The notes: generated by a model from the letters alone, not told the origin. A DNA stretch of 64,000 nucleotides from an uncultured Geobacteraceae bacterium (GCA_903939115.1 CAJAFV010000058.1:97534-161533), one strand, 5' to 3'. Positions 43,460 through 53,051 are shown, numbered from the stretch's first letter. Numbers and translations are program-made.

Positions 43460-44998
43460 ATGAAAAATAAATCGATGGAACATAGAACATTTATAAACAC
43501 AGCTGTCGGGGGCTTATCTTTCTTAGTTACCATGGGGCAGTCTATAATTTTAGTGCCCATTTTACTCAAGTACTGGGGCAGCACTTATTATGGTTTATGG
43601 CTAATGGCTTTTGCAGGATTTAATATGTTGCAAACACTTGTTCTTGGATTCCAGAACTTTGTAGGTAATGAACTGAATGTAATGTATCATTCAGACCTTG
43701 AGCTTTTCAAAAAAACACTCGGCTCAGGATTACGCATTGTTTATCTTGTTGGATTTCTAGAGTTTGGCTTCTGCTTATTTTTAGTGATTAGTGGTAATTT
43801 AAGTAACTTTCTAAGTATACCAAATGATTTGATTGCTAAACATCGGATAGGGCTCGGGTTATTGTTGTTAATGGCTATGTGGTGGACGCTTGGATCGGGT
43901 TGCGGAATTATTTCTAGAATTATGATGCCTGCAGGTTTATTGTGTGAAAATATATGGTTTGATATTCTTGCAAAATTAGTCCAATTTGCTTTATTTGTTG
44001 TCATAGCTGTTTATGGTGGTTCCATTCTCGCGGTATGTATTTCGTATGCTATCGTTCAATCAATTATGATTCTGTATAGAATATGGTACCTGCGTTTCAA
44101 GCTTCCGCAATTTTTCCCTTGGTGGCGACATGGCGATTGGCATTATGGATTTCACATATTAAGGAAATCACTGATGCTAGCCTTTAATAGTATCTTTACT
44201 CAACTTTCAAACAATGGCTTATTAATTTTTATTTCAGCCTTGTTTACATCTGCGGTCATTCCCTCTTTTACCACGTTACGGACATTGATAAATTCTGCTA
44301 CGACTGTAACAAACATTCTAATGACCTCTCTCCTTCCTGATATGATGAGATTTCATGCAACACGAGACATTGAGAAAATCAAGGCTGTTATTAATGCAAA
44401 TTGGTTTATTAGTGGTCTCTGCGTTAATTTCTGTATAATTATCCTGCTGCCTGTTATAGAGAAGATTTATAATATATGGACGAAAGGAATTTTATTATTT
44501 AATGGTCCTTTGTTTCTTTTACTTTCAGCAACAATCTCTTTAACTAACTTCGGTGCAGGTTTAACCACTTACCTTTCAGGAATCAATGACTTGCGTTCGC
44601 AAACGTACATTGCTGCTGGTCGCTTCGGAACACTTTTTATAGTGGCATACCTATTAAGTCGTCAGTTTGGCATCCTAAGTGTTGGCATAGGTTTAGTTGT
44701 ATCTGAACTGGTTGCGTCTGTTGTGCTGCCAATTCTTTTTGTCAATAGGTGTTTTGCTGTCAGTATGACTAGTTTGTCCAAAAGGCAGATCGTCCTGGCT
44801 ATTATTCCGCCAACGTTACTGTTATCTGTGGGGTTAATATCAACAGTCAGTAGTGTTAGGCTTGAGTTTATAACTCTAGTGATGGTGCCAACATTTATTG
44901 TTTTGTATTATATTAATTGGATGTGGTTAAACACAGCTGTTAAGGACAAGATTGCTGGTTTTATTGTAGTTATTATGCATAAATTTGCTATTCGCTAA
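43460..44998 (+). CDS. Polysaccharide flippase (Wzx-like)
   Basis: A 512-residue protein with 12-14 membrane helices, opening HRTFINTAVGGLSFLVTMGQ, then ILVPILLKYWGSTYYGLWLM, a typical Wzx/MATE-like start (the 'YWG...YGLWLM' segment recurs in the family). It should translocate lipid-linked repeat units across the inner membrane. The ATG at 43460 is chosen because GCAGGG precedes it; an upstream TTG is less likely. Confidence 0.8.
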   Translation: MKNKSMEHRTFINTAVGGLSFLVTMGQSIILVPILLKYWGSTYYGLWLMAFAGFNMLQTLVLGFQNFVGNELNVMYHSDLELFKKTLGSGLRIVYLVGFLEFGFCLFLVISGNLSNFLSIPNDLIAKHRIGLGLLLLMAMWWTLGSGCGIISRIMMPAGLLCENIWFDILAKLVQFALFVVIAVYGGSILAVCISYAIVQSIMILYRIWYLRFKLPQFFPWWRHGDWHYGFHILRKSLMLAFNSIFTQLSNNGLLIFISALFTSAVIPSFTTLRTLINSATTVTNILMTSLLPDMMRFHATRDIEKIKAVINANWFISGLCVNFCIIILLPVIEKIYNIWTKGILLFNGPLFLLLSATISLTNFGAGLTTYLSGINDLRSQTYIAAGRFGTLFIVAYLLSRQFGILSVGIGLVVSELVASVVLPILFVNRCFAVSMTSLSKRQIVLAIIPPTLLLSVGLISTVSSVRLEFITLVMVPTFIVLYYINWMWLNTAVKDKIAGFIVVIMHKFAIR

Positions 44999-45243
44999 CT
45001 TAATATTTTATCTCAAAAGGGGTCGTTATCATGATGCTATTTTATGGCATTCTGAACCATTTAAGGTGTTGCCGATGATGTCACTTTACAACCAATTCCA
45101 TTATGTGGACGCCTTCAAAAATGTGAGCACTTAGTGCGATATATTCTTTTGGATGTCAAATCGCTGTTAATTCAAAGCAGAAATATGTTTATGCGATAAG
45201 TTGAAGCATCTTTGAAAGAACCTCAAATATGAAAGGAATAAAA

Positions 45244-45603
45244 ATGGAACGTGGTGAACGCCCGTGGGGCAGCTATACCGTTCTCGATGAGAACACCAAT
45301 TACAAGATCAAACGCATTGAAGTACTTTCTGGCCAACGCCTGTCGCTGCAGATGCATCATCATCGCAGTGAACACTGGATCGTTGTCTCAGGTGCCGCAC
45401 TTGTTACCTGCGGTGACCGTCAGCAGACAGTTAATGTCAATGAGTCGACCTTTATTCCAATAGGGCAGAACCATCGCCTTGAGAATCCAGGTAAAATCCC
45501 GCTGGTGATCATTGAAGTTCAGAGTGGAGAATATCTCGGCGAAGACGATATCGTCCGCCTTACTGACGATTATAATCGTTGTGACAGCCCAAATGCTGAA
45601 TAG
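45244..45603 (+). CDS. Stand-alone mannose-6-phosphate-isomerase-type cupin
   Basis: A 119-residue protein. RPWGSYTVLDENTNYKIKRI, LSLQMHHHRSEHWIVVSGAA and FIPIGQNHRLENPGKIPLVI match the C-terminal cupin of ManC-type (type II) phosphomannose isomerases, including the HHHRSEHW metal-binding motif. The guanylyltransferase half is missing. AAAGGAA lies 6 bases before this ATG. It may interconvert mannose-6-P and fructose-6-P for GDP-mannose supply, or be a solitary sugar isomerase. Confidence 0.78.
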   Translation: MERGERPWGSYTVLDENTNYKIKRIEVLSGQRLSLQMHHHRSEHWIVVSGAALVTCGDRQQTVNVNESTFIPIGQNHRLENPGKIPLVIIEVQSGEYLGEDDIVRLTDDYNRCDSPNAE

Positions 45604-45642
45604 CTTCGAATACTTCAATACTTGGTAATTTTGCGAGGGATC

Positions 45643-46315
45643 ATGATATACGAAGCAATAAATGAACCTGTTTTTCTTAAAATACCTAAAAATACAACTC
45701 GCCTTTTAGATGTTGGTTGTGGTTCTGGAGCTTTAGGAAAACATATTAAAGCATAATATCGGTTGTGAGGTAGCAGGAGTTACGTACTCAGAGCAAGAAT
45801 CAATACTGGCAGCAAAGTGTATAGATAAGGTTTTTGTAGGCGATATCAATGATTTTGATTTTTCTGTATTAGGGAACTTTTATTGTATAGTTTGTAGCCA
45901 TGTATTAGGACATATCTACAGGCTCGATGTATTGCTTCAACGGTTGCTCGAAAACCTTTCCCCTAACGGCACGTTAATCGTCGCTTTGCCAAACACCATG
46001 CATTGGAAACAAAGGTTCTTATTTCTTCTTGTGAGGTTTAGATATACCGAGGGCGGGCTATTAGATAATACTCATTTTCCATTTTTGATTGGAAAAGTGC
46101 TCATCTTTTACTTAAGCAAAACGGCTATGAAATCATCAATTCCGCTGCTTACGGGAATTTCCCTTTACCGGGAGTTCGCTGTTTTTTTGCCTATTGCGAT
46201 TAGCTCATGGCTAGAGATGAAAGCAGCTGTTTTATTTCCAGGATTTTTCGGTATTCAGTTTGTTTTCACATGTAGTAACAGTATCAAATTGTCAAAAACA
46301 GAGGCATCGCTTTAA
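45643..46315 (+). pseudogene. SAM methyltransferase broken by three small indels
   Basis: The ATG at 45643 reads into TRLLDVGCGSGALGKHIKA (motif I), then meets a stop at ~45756. A +1 shift restores CEVAGVTYSEQESILAAK, LLENLSPNGTLIVALPNTMH. A second shift in a T5 run near 46082 is needed for FDWKSAHLLLKQNGYEIINS, and a third in a T7 run near 46182 for AISSWLEMKAAVLFPGFFGI. All are single-base changes, two in homopolymers. Either a decayed gene or assembly indels. The translation above is a methyltransferase common in glycan clusters. Confidence 0.72.
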
Positions 46316-46358
46316 CTGGTGCTGCTATAGAATCTATGTGACAGCAATAGGTGAATTC

Positions 46359-47336
46359 ATGTTATTTGTAGTTCCCGATTACCGACCCAAGGAATGTGGC
46401 GTAAGTGACCATACGGATATTATTGCTACCGCAATAAGAAACTCCGGAGAAACCGTTCGAATTATTGTCGGACCTGACGCAGCCAAGTCAGAGATAACGA
46501 ACGCAGGAAGTAATGAAGTAGTTTTTATCCAAGCCGTTTTATATGGCTATCATCGGTACGGATTAATTGCTCCTCTTATAAAGCTTGCTATAAAGGCTAA
46601 AAATTGTGGATTGCGTGTCGCGACTTTTTTTCATGAACTCCCTTCGCAATTTATGCCTCTGCGGCGAAGCAGTGTTCTCGTGCTACCTCAAAACTTTTTG
46701 TGTCAATCGTTGGCTAAGCATTCCGACTTCGTTTTTGTCAATCAAGCGCGCGGTCTCCAAATCTTACGAGATGCCGGTGGCAGAGAACCTGTCTATATAC
46801 CTACGTGGAGCAATATTAAAGAGGCAGATGTCGATTTCGATATTCATCTTCGACCCAATCAAATAGTTGTCTTCGGAACTCCGGTTAAGCGAGAGCGAAT
46901 CTACCGCAAAATGCTAGAATTGGGGGGACCGGATGTTCTGTTTGGTCGCGGTTTTATTATTACGGATATAGGAAATCCCTTTAAATTTGAGGTACCGTCA
47001 TCATGGTCGATACAAAGACTTGGATTAGTGGACGGTGCGGTGGTTGGTAACGCACTGACTGCCGCTAGATTTGGTTTGTTTACTGCACCAACTGGCGAAA
47101 CATCGAAATCGAGTGTTTTTGCAAGCTATTGCGCTTACGGAGTGGTCCCTGTAAACGTTGAACAGCAAAATTTCTGTTTTCCCCAAGACCCGCGACCTGG
47201 ACTGGAATTTATCGAATTGTCCAAAATGGTCATGGATGTAGATTCACAGCAAACAATCCAGAATGGGGCACGTGCCTGGCATGCAAGAAATTCAGTACCG
47301 AAATCAATAAAATGTTTATTAGCCGCTATAACATGA
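46359..47336 (+). CDS. Glycosyltransferase-like protein
   Basis: A 325-residue protein starting MLFVVPDYRPKECGVSDHTD after AGGTGA. The opening 'VPDYRP..CGVSDHT..IA' is frequent in GT4-like glycosyltransferases that begin with a Gly-rich donor loop. Later segments (VATFFHELPSQFMPLRRSSV; LVDGAVVGNALTAARFGLFT) fit a GT-B fold, but the usual E-x7-E motif is not clear, so activity is uncertain. It follows the broken methyltransferase. Confidence 0.6.
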   Translation: MLFVVPDYRPKECGVSDHTDIIATAIRNSGETVRIIVGPDAAKSEITNAGSNEVVFIQAVLYGYHRYGLIAPLIKLAIKAKNCGLRVATFFHELPSQFMPLRRSSVLVLPQNFLCQSLAKHSDFVFVNQARGLQILRDAGGREPVYIPTWSNIKEADVDFDIHLRPNQIVVFGTPVKRERIYRKMLELGGPDVLFGRGFIITDIGNPFKFEVPSSWSIQRLGLVDGAVVGNALTAARFGLFTAPTGETSKSSVFASYCAYGVVPVNVEQQNFCFPQDPRPGLEFIELSKMVMDVDSQQTIQNGARAWHARNSVPKSIKCLLAAIT

Positions 47337-47414
47337 ATACCTGACGACTTTCTCAATGTTGGTACCAAGATGAGTTTAATGACCTAGATCTATTATTGAA
47401 CAGGAAATCTTACG

Positions 47415-48413
47415 ATGAGAGTAACATTCTTCCAAAGAAAGCCTTATGAATCATACTTCAGCATCGAAAGGCTGTTTGATGATATCCGTTCTGCCTTACC
47501 TGATGATATAAATTTTGATGTTCACATTTGTCGTTATTTTTCAAGAGGGATCATCCCGCGTATACTGGATAGTATCTACGCCTCCAGGAATCAAGGGGAC
47601 ATAAATCATATTACAGGTGATGTACACTTTCTGACGTATTTCATGAAGCGAAGTCGTACGATATTGACATTGCATGATTGTGTCATGCTTGAGAAAACGC
47701 ATGGCCTGAAATATTGGTTACTTTGGTTTTTTTGGTACTGGTTGCCTATTAAACGGTCAGGCATGGTTACGGTAATCTCAGAATCTACAAGAAAAGCTGT
47801 GTTGCGGCATATGCGTAATGATCATTTGAAAATCGCAGTAATACCGAATTGCGTATCACCTGAGTTTACGCCTGTTCCATTTGAATTTAATGACAGTTGT
47901 CCCCGTATCCTTCAGGTCGGAACCAATGAAAATAAAAATTTGAGCAGAGTCGTGGCCGCATTACGGGGGATACCATGCAACTTGGCGATTATAGGTCATA
48001 TATCACCATTCCAGTTAGATCTATTGCGGGACAATGAAATCAAATATGAAAATTACACTAACCTAACACGTACAGAGATTGTTGAACAATATGGCAAAGC
48101 GGATATTTTGATGTTCGCTTCTTTGTACGAGGGCTTTGGTCTTCCGATTCTTGAAGCACATGCTGTAGGGCGACCGGTCATTACGAGTACCCTTTTCTCC
48201 ATGCCAGATGTTGCTGGCGATGGCGCCTGTTATGTTGACCCATACCAGATCGAGGACATAAGAAAGGCAGTTTTGCGGATAATTAAAGGCACTAAATTTC
48301 GCGAGCAACTTATTGATAAAGGTTTCCAAAATATTGAACGTTTTCGGCCTCGTTCAGTTGCCGCTCAATACTCGGAACTCTATAGACGAATGTTGGAGGT
48401 ATCACCGTTATGA
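47415..48413 (+). CDS. GT4-family glycosyltransferase
   Basis: A 332-residue GT-B protein. HITGDVHFLTYFMKRSRTIL, LTLHDCVMLEKTHGLKYWLL, ILQVGTNENKNLSRVVAALR (donor-domain start) and ADILMFASLYEGFGLPILEA (the E-x7-E motif) are clear GT4 features. AGGA precedes the ATG. It ends in an ATGA overlap with a 37-residue open frame. Confidence 0.85.
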   Translation: MRVTFFQRKPYESYFSIERLFDDIRSALPDDINFDVHICRYFSRGIIPRILDSIYASRNQGDINHITGDVHFLTYFMKRSRTILTLHDCVMLEKTHGLKYWLLWFFWYWLPIKRSGMVTVISESTRKAVLRHMRNDHLKIAVIPNCVSPEFTPVPFEFNDSCPRILQVGTNENKNLSRVVAALRGIPCNLAIIGHISPFQLDLLRDNEIKYENYTNLTRTEIVEQYGKADILMFASLYEGFGLPILEAHAVGRPVITSTLFSMPDVAGDGACYVDPYQIEDIRKAVLRIIKGTKFREQLIDKGFQNIERFRPRSVAAQYSELYRRMLEVSPL

Positions 48414-48523
48414 ATAAATTGATGGAGACCGTGGCCGGCTATTATCTTGAGAAAATGAAACATATCGGACATTACAAAACAGCAAAACCGTCGAAACTTT
48501 GGGCGATCGGAGCAATTTACTGA
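48410..48523 (+). CDS. 37-residue translationally coupled small ORF
   Basis: Its ATG overlaps the preceding glycosyltransferase stop (ATGA), and its TGA overlaps the next glycosyltransferase ATG (TGATG). The sequence MNKLMETVAGYYLEKMKHIG, HYKTAKPSKLWAIGAIY is basic and amphipathic. Either a real small protein or coupling peptide, or the relic of a gene deleted between two glycosyltransferases. No family recognised. Confidence 0.4.
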   Translation: MNKLMETVAGYYLEKMKHIGHYKTAKPSKLWAIGAIY

Positions 48524-49731
48524 TGATACGGCAGACAGGGCACGGTAAGCTCAATATACTCATCTTTGCGGACTACTACCTTCCCGGCTTTAAAGCGGGT
48601 GGCCCGATTAAGACTCTATCGAATCTCGTGGACCAGTTGGGTGATGAATTCCACTTTAAGATTGTCACGCGCGATCGAGACATTGATGATCGAAAGCCTT
48701 TCTTCGAAGACACTCAAAGCTGGCGTTCCGTTGGAAAGGCTGAAGTCCGGTATTTGTCGCCTGAGCAAAGTTCGTTAATCTCTATAGGTACATTATTGGC
48801 TCAGACACCATATGACATATTGTATTTGAACAGCCTGTTTTCACCCCACTTTACGATCTACCCGCTGATATCTCATAAAATAAGTTCAAATCGAAATGTA
48901 CAAGTTATTCTGGCACCAAGGGGGGAAGTCGCTGATAGCGCCGTAAAAATCAAATCCTACAAGAAAGCCCCCTTTCTGAAGCTTGCCAAATGGTTTGGGT
49001 TATATGACAACATAAAGTGGCATGCCTCCAGTGAGTTCGAGGCTGAAAATGTTCACGGGATGTTTGATTCCAAAAATAAAATAGCAAAAGTCAAATATGC
49101 ACCTAATGTCGTAATTGCGCCGGATCTGCCAGAGAGGCTTAACGACATTCAATTACAATCATTAGCGACTAATAGAACAAGAAAAGAGCAAAACAAGCTG
49201 AATATTGTCTTTCTGGCACGCGTTGCGCGCATGAAAAACCTTGACGGCGCCTTGAAGATTCTTCAAGGCGTATGCGGTGAAATTAAATTTGATATTTACG
49301 GACCATTGGAAGACCGAGAATACTGGGCAGAGTGCGAGAATCTCATCAAAAAGCTTCCGCCAAATATAGAAGTCAGGCATAAAGGCCCTGTCAACAGCAA
49401 AGACGTTCACGCAGTGTTGAGCACATATCACCTGTTCTTTCTCCCTACCCTAGGTGAAAATTTTGGTCATGTCATTCTTGAGGCATTGATCGCAGGCTGT
49501 CCCGTATTGATCAGCGACCGGACCCCCTGGCGAGATCTTGAAAAAAAGGGCGTTGGATGGGAAATATCACTTAGTGCACCGGAAATATTCCAAAAGGTGC
49601 TGCATGAATGTGTTGAAATGGATCAGGAATCACTTGCTTCGCTATCGAGACAGGCTGTGAATTTTGCAAAAGCGGTCGCCAACGACGAAAACAATTTGAT
49701 GTTGAATAGAAAATTATTTCTTGAAGCCTAG
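48523..49731 (+). CDS. GT4-family glycosyltransferase
   Basis: A 402-residue GT-B enzyme. KLNILIFADYYLPGFKAGGP (N-terminal loop), LNIVFLARVARMKNLDGALK (donor domain) and LPTLGENFGHVILEALIAGC (E-x7-E region) are diagnostic. Its start overlaps the small ORF stop, implying coupled translation with the GT4 gene before it. Confidence 0.87.
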   Translation: MIRQTGHGKLNILIFADYYLPGFKAGGPIKTLSNLVDQLGDEFHFKIVTRDRDIDDRKPFFEDTQSWRSVGKAEVRYLSPEQSSLISIGTLLAQTPYDILYLNSLFSPHFTIYPLISHKISSNRNVQVILAPRGEVADSAVKIKSYKKAPFLKLAKWFGLYDNIKWHASSEFEAENVHGMFDSKNKIAKVKYAPNVVIAPDLPERLNDIQLQSLATNRTRKEQNKLNIVFLARVARMKNLDGALKILQGVCGEIKFDIYGPLEDREYWAECENLIKKLPPNIEVRHKGPVNSKDVHAVLSTYHLFFLPTLGENFGHVILEALIAGCPVLISDRTPWRDLEKKGVGWEISLSAPEIFQKVLHECVEMDQESLASLSRQAVNFAKAVANDENNLMLNRKLFLEA

Positions 49732-49750
49732 CAGTAATCTCTTCCACCCA

Positions 49751-49981
49751 ATGCGAGCAGCGGCAAAATACACTTTTCAACACAAGGCACCCGCCTGGCT
49801 GCTTGTCCTCATTGTTACCTACGCGGTAATTCTGCCCGCGCTGACAATTTTAAACTTCGCAGGAGCGGATCTATGGTGGTTCGGTGCCTTTAACTTTTTC
49901 ATCGCCGGGAACGGCCTGTTTTTGTTGTGGTTGACGAGCCGAACGTCAGGATTTGCAAAAACATACAGGATAGAGAGGTAG
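49751..49981 (+). pseudogene. Truncated duplicate of the EEP-family protein's N-terminus
   Basis: AWLLVLIVTYAVILPALTIL, NFAGADLWWFGAFNFF repeats AWLLILIFTYAALLVALTIL, NFVGADLWWFGAFNLY from the start of the gene at 51841, then diverges and stops. The catalytic domain is missing. I infer a partial duplication that left a membrane-helix fragment. Confidence 0.65.
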
Positions 49982-49991
49982 AGAGAAAAAA

Positions 49992-50270
49992 ATGCACAAG
50001 ACAGATGCTATGCCGCTATGGGTTTACCTCGCATTTTCAAGTATCTCCACAAGGAAGGGAGCATTGATGCTCATTGGAGCTAATGTCGTATCTACACTCT
50101 ATTGCATTCCCTGGTCGCAGTTTTTCACAAAGCATGATTGGGTTAAGAAAGTTTTCCTCATTGATGGCTGGAGTTGGTTTGCAGTGATGGTTCTTACTAC
50201 ATGCTGGTATTGGATAAGCCTGAAGTGGATTGATACTAATTCGGGCTGGGCAGGCAGTGTGCATAAATAA
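49992..50270 (+). CDS. Small membrane protein of unknown function
   Basis: A 92-residue protein with two predicted helices (KGALMLIGANVVSTLYCIPW; WSWFAVMVLTTCWYWISLKW). No family assigned. Lies between the truncated duplicate and the Fic gene. The 50271-50476 interval contains no gene. Confidence 0.5.
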   Translation: MHKTDAMPLWVYLAFSSISTRKGALMLIGANVVSTLYCIPWSQFFTKHDWVKKVFLIDGWSWFAVMVLTTCWYWISLKWIDTNSGWAGSVHK

Positions 50271-50476
50271 GACTGGTCATGTGTGACATAGGCTCTTTAG
50301 AAGGGGTCTCCTGAATTGACTGTGGGGTCGGAGTAAATAATGACAAGTGAGCATACCCATGGTGATATGACAGTTGGTCTACCCCAATTAAAGGTAAAAC
50401 TTTTAATATGGATATTGCTTATTTAAAGTTCTGGCTGTATCTTTAAATAAAAAAATACCTTATTAAAGGTTTAAAT

Positions 50477-51673
50477 ATGCGAAAAACAGATCTAAGCCCT
50501 GATCGAAGACAACTTCTTGTCCCCGTAAAAATGCACCCTGGTGCGTTTGCTCTTGTTCCTCCACCTACTCCCGGAATAGACCAATTAATGGGTTTGAGAG
50601 GAATACAGGATGAAGTGAGTCGGGCTCGTATTGCCTTGGATAATCTGCAGATGTTGTCCAAGGCTCTTCCTAATCCAGAACTTGTTACACGCACGGCCGA
50701 TAGGCGCGAGGCGGTTAGAAGTAGTCAAATCGAGGGAACAGGTTCAGACATCAATGATCTGCTGACATTTGAGGCGACGGGTAGCGATGAAGGCTTGCCA
50801 CCGGACGTGCAGGTGACGCTTAATTATGTGACTTCTCTTGAATTTGGACTGCAGCAGGTTCGACAAGACGGCCTTGCCGCAATGTCCAGAAAGCTGATCG
50901 AGAATCTGCATGCATGTCTAATGGAGGGGTCAGAATATAACTGGATACCTGGCGTGTTCAGAGACAAACAGAATTGGATTGGAGGAGGAAGGAGCATAGA
51001 CCAGGCACGTTTTGTACCACCACCCGCAGAAAATATTGACGCATGTATTGCCGATTTAGTTTCAATGCTCCAATACTCTCCATCCGAAGAGGACCAGGTT
51101 GAAATATCGGTCGTGACGCGCATGGCGGTTATTCACGCTCAATTTGAGACAATACACCCGTTCTTCGATGGTAACGGCCGTGTTGGGCGCATTCTTTTAC
51201 CTCTTATGCTGGCCGCAGAAGGATACCCTCCAGTCTATTTGGCTGGGTATCTCAAAGACAACCAGAGGGAATATTACGATGCTCTGGCAGGCGTTCAACT
51301 TCAAGGTAAGTGGGCCGATTGGATCAAATTCTTCGCGCTTGGGGTCCAGTCTGCAGTTCAAGAGTCAATAGGGACAGCACTTGGGCTTGAAGCTATCCTG
51401 AAGAAATGGAAGGAGATTATAGAAGGTTCCGGAACGAGAAAACAGTCCGTATTGTACAAATTCCCGGAACTAATGTTAGGGACTCCGGTTTTGACTGCGC
51501 ATAAAGCCAAAGATGCGTTGGGTATATCATTCCCGTCCGCGAGTGCGGCATTAAAACTGATGGAAGAATATGGTATATTAACACAACAGAACAAACAGCA
51601 GCGTAATCGTATTTTTTACGCCAAAGAGGTCATCGACTTACTTAATAAGCCGTCATCGCTCAAAAGCGATTGA
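50477..51673 (+). CDS. Fic-domain AMP-transferase with N-terminal autoinhibitory helix
   Basis: A 398-residue protein. The Fic core motif HPFFDGNGRVGR is at residues 227-238, complete with catalytic His. An inhibitory-type segment SSQIEG (82-87; family pattern (S/T)xxxE) is present, so this is a self-inhibited class II Fic. The C-terminal ~110 residues form a winged-helix-like domain (LTAHKAKDALGISFPSASAA; LKLMEEYGILTQQ), typical of the longer Fic/DOC regulators. Target unknown. Its presence between polysaccharide genes suggests a regulatory or cargo gene. Confidence 0.88.
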   Translation: MRKTDLSPDRRQLLVPVKMHPGAFALVPPPTPGIDQLMGLRGIQDEVSRARIALDNLQMLSKALPNPELVTRTADRREAVRSSQIEGTGSDINDLLTFEATGSDEGLPPDVQVTLNYVTSLEFGLQQVRQDGLAAMSRKLIENLHACLMEGSEYNWIPGVFRDKQNWIGGGRSIDQARFVPPPAENIDACIADLVSMLQYSPSEEDQVEISVVTRMAVIHAQFETIHPFFDGNGRVGRILLPLMLAAEGYPPVYLAGYLKDNQREYYDALAGVQLQGKWADWIKFFALGVQSAVQESIGTALGLEAILKKWKEIIEGSGTRKQSVLYKFPELMLGTPVLTAHKAKDALGISFPSASAALKLMEEYGILTQQNKQQRNRIFYAKEVIDLLNKPSSLKSD

Positions 51674-51840
51674 TCCGTAAAACATTGGTGAAGCTTCTGG
51701 AAGAAGGCTACTTTTTTTAGTTTCCCACACTGAGGGATGAATTCAGGCCAGTCGTTAAAACCGGTCTCCCACACTATATTCCGCAGACCCTTTAAAGGAA
51801 ACAAGCCGCTTATACAATTTTACAGGCAATTTTACAACCT

Positions 51841-52914
51841 ATGCTAGCTGCAATGACGACCAAACCACATCGCAAGACCGCTGCCTGGCTGCTCATCCTC
51901 ATCTTTACCTACGCGGCACTCCTTGTCGCACTGACAATTCTGAACTTCGTGGGTGCTGATCTATGGTGGTTCGGAGCTTTTAACCTCTATCTGCCCCAGG
52001 CGATATGGGCGCTTCCCGGAATAATCCTTACGCTTTTATCACTCATTTTTTCTCGAAAGTGGCTCTGGCTTCCTCTGCTCTGTGTTGCCTGGGTTGCGGG
52101 GCCGCTGATGGGATTCTGCTGGCCATTAGCAGCTCCTCGCAATCTGCAGGGTAGTCTGCCGTTACGGGTTATGACCTGGAACATCAAGTACGGTCTTCAC
52201 GACAAAGCGGCACACGAGGCGCTTCGACAGGATATTCAAGTGAACAATCCTGATGTTGTTCTCTTTCAGGACGCTCAGGGGGTGCTTGATGGCCCTCTCA
52301 AGAGTTTATTCAGATCATGGAGTGTCCGCTCAAACGGGCAATATGTTATCGCCAGCAGGCTGCCTCTTGGTGAGATGAAAGTTCTTCGGATGTCATTCCC
52401 GGGTGCCGATTCTACCTGTCTGCGAACTACGCTGCAGATCGGCGGAATAACGGTTGCCCTGTATGACGTCCATTTTGAGTCTCCGCGATCGGGGCTCAAC
52501 GCCTTACGGGTTGTAAAACGGAAACCATGGTACCTGCCAAAGGCTGCCGATGCGTTGACAAACAATGTGGAGGCGCGCTTTATCCAGGCGCAGGCTGTGC
52601 GGGAGTATATCCTGCAGGAACAGGGGCCGGTTATCGTTGCCGGTGACCTGAATTCAACCGATGATTCCCGTATCTGCGCTACGCTCAGGAATGTCGGACT
52701 TCACGATGCCTTTGCCGAGGAAGGGAAAGGATACGGTTATACCTACGGTCATTTTCTACTGCAGCACAGAGCACCTTCCTTCCATTTTTCCTGGATGAGG
52801 ATCGACCACATTATGATGAGCTCCCAGCTCAAAACTCGACGTTGCTGGACCGGCACCTACAAAGCTTCCGCCCATCGTCCGGTTATCGCCGACCTGGCTT
52901 TGTATCGTAACTGA
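51841..52914 (+). CDS. Endonuclease/exonuclease/phosphatase-family membrane protein
   Basis: A 357-residue protein. Three N-terminal helices (~12-95), then an EEP catalytic domain (RVMTWNIKYGLHDKAAHEAL; NNPDVVLFQDAQG; VIVAGDLNSTDDSRICATLR; HFSWMRIDHIMMS; SAHRPVIADLALYRN) with the expected Asn, Glu-equivalent, Asp-Asn and His residues, although the second motif has Gln-Asp (FQDAQ) where many members have Gln-Glu. Related proteins are frequent beside exosortase/polysaccharide loci. Substrate unknown. A truncated duplicate lies at 49751. Confidence 0.8.
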   Translation: MLAAMTTKPHRKTAAWLLILIFTYAALLVALTILNFVGADLWWFGAFNLYLPQAIWALPGIILTLLSLIFSRKWLWLPLLCVAWVAGPLMGFCWPLAAPRNLQGSLPLRVMTWNIKYGLHDKAAHEALRQDIQVNNPDVVLFQDAQGVLDGPLKSLFRSWSVRSNGQYVIASRLPLGEMKVLRMSFPGADSTCLRTTLQIGGITVALYDVHFESPRSGLNALRVVKRKPWYLPKAADALTNNVEARFIQAQAVREYILQEQGPVIVAGDLNSTDDSRICATLRNVGLHDAFAEEGKGYGYTYGHFLLQHRAPSFHFSWMRIDHIMMSSQLKTRRCWTGTYKASAHRPVIADLALYRN

Positions 52915-52933
52915 AGTTAGGAATTCCCCCCTT

Positions 52934-53000
52934 CTGTAACATTTCTGCTTTCAATCTTTTCACAACTATTTCCCCGTTGTAACAGAAGTGACATATAAAT
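52934..53000 (+). promoter_or_regulatory. Tandem TGTAAC motifs upstream of capE
   Basis: CTGTAACATTTCTGCTTTCA (52934) and TTGTAACAGAAGTGACATAT, AAAT (52977-53000). The second ends 51 bases before the ATG at 53052 and has an AT-rich -10-like ATATAAAT. It is a weaker match than the copies at 17579 and 31878, but the geometry is the same. Confidence 0.5.
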
Positions 53001-53051
53001 AATGTATGATCCGAAATCTCGTAAAGCTTATATGAGATTCGGAGGGGTTAT

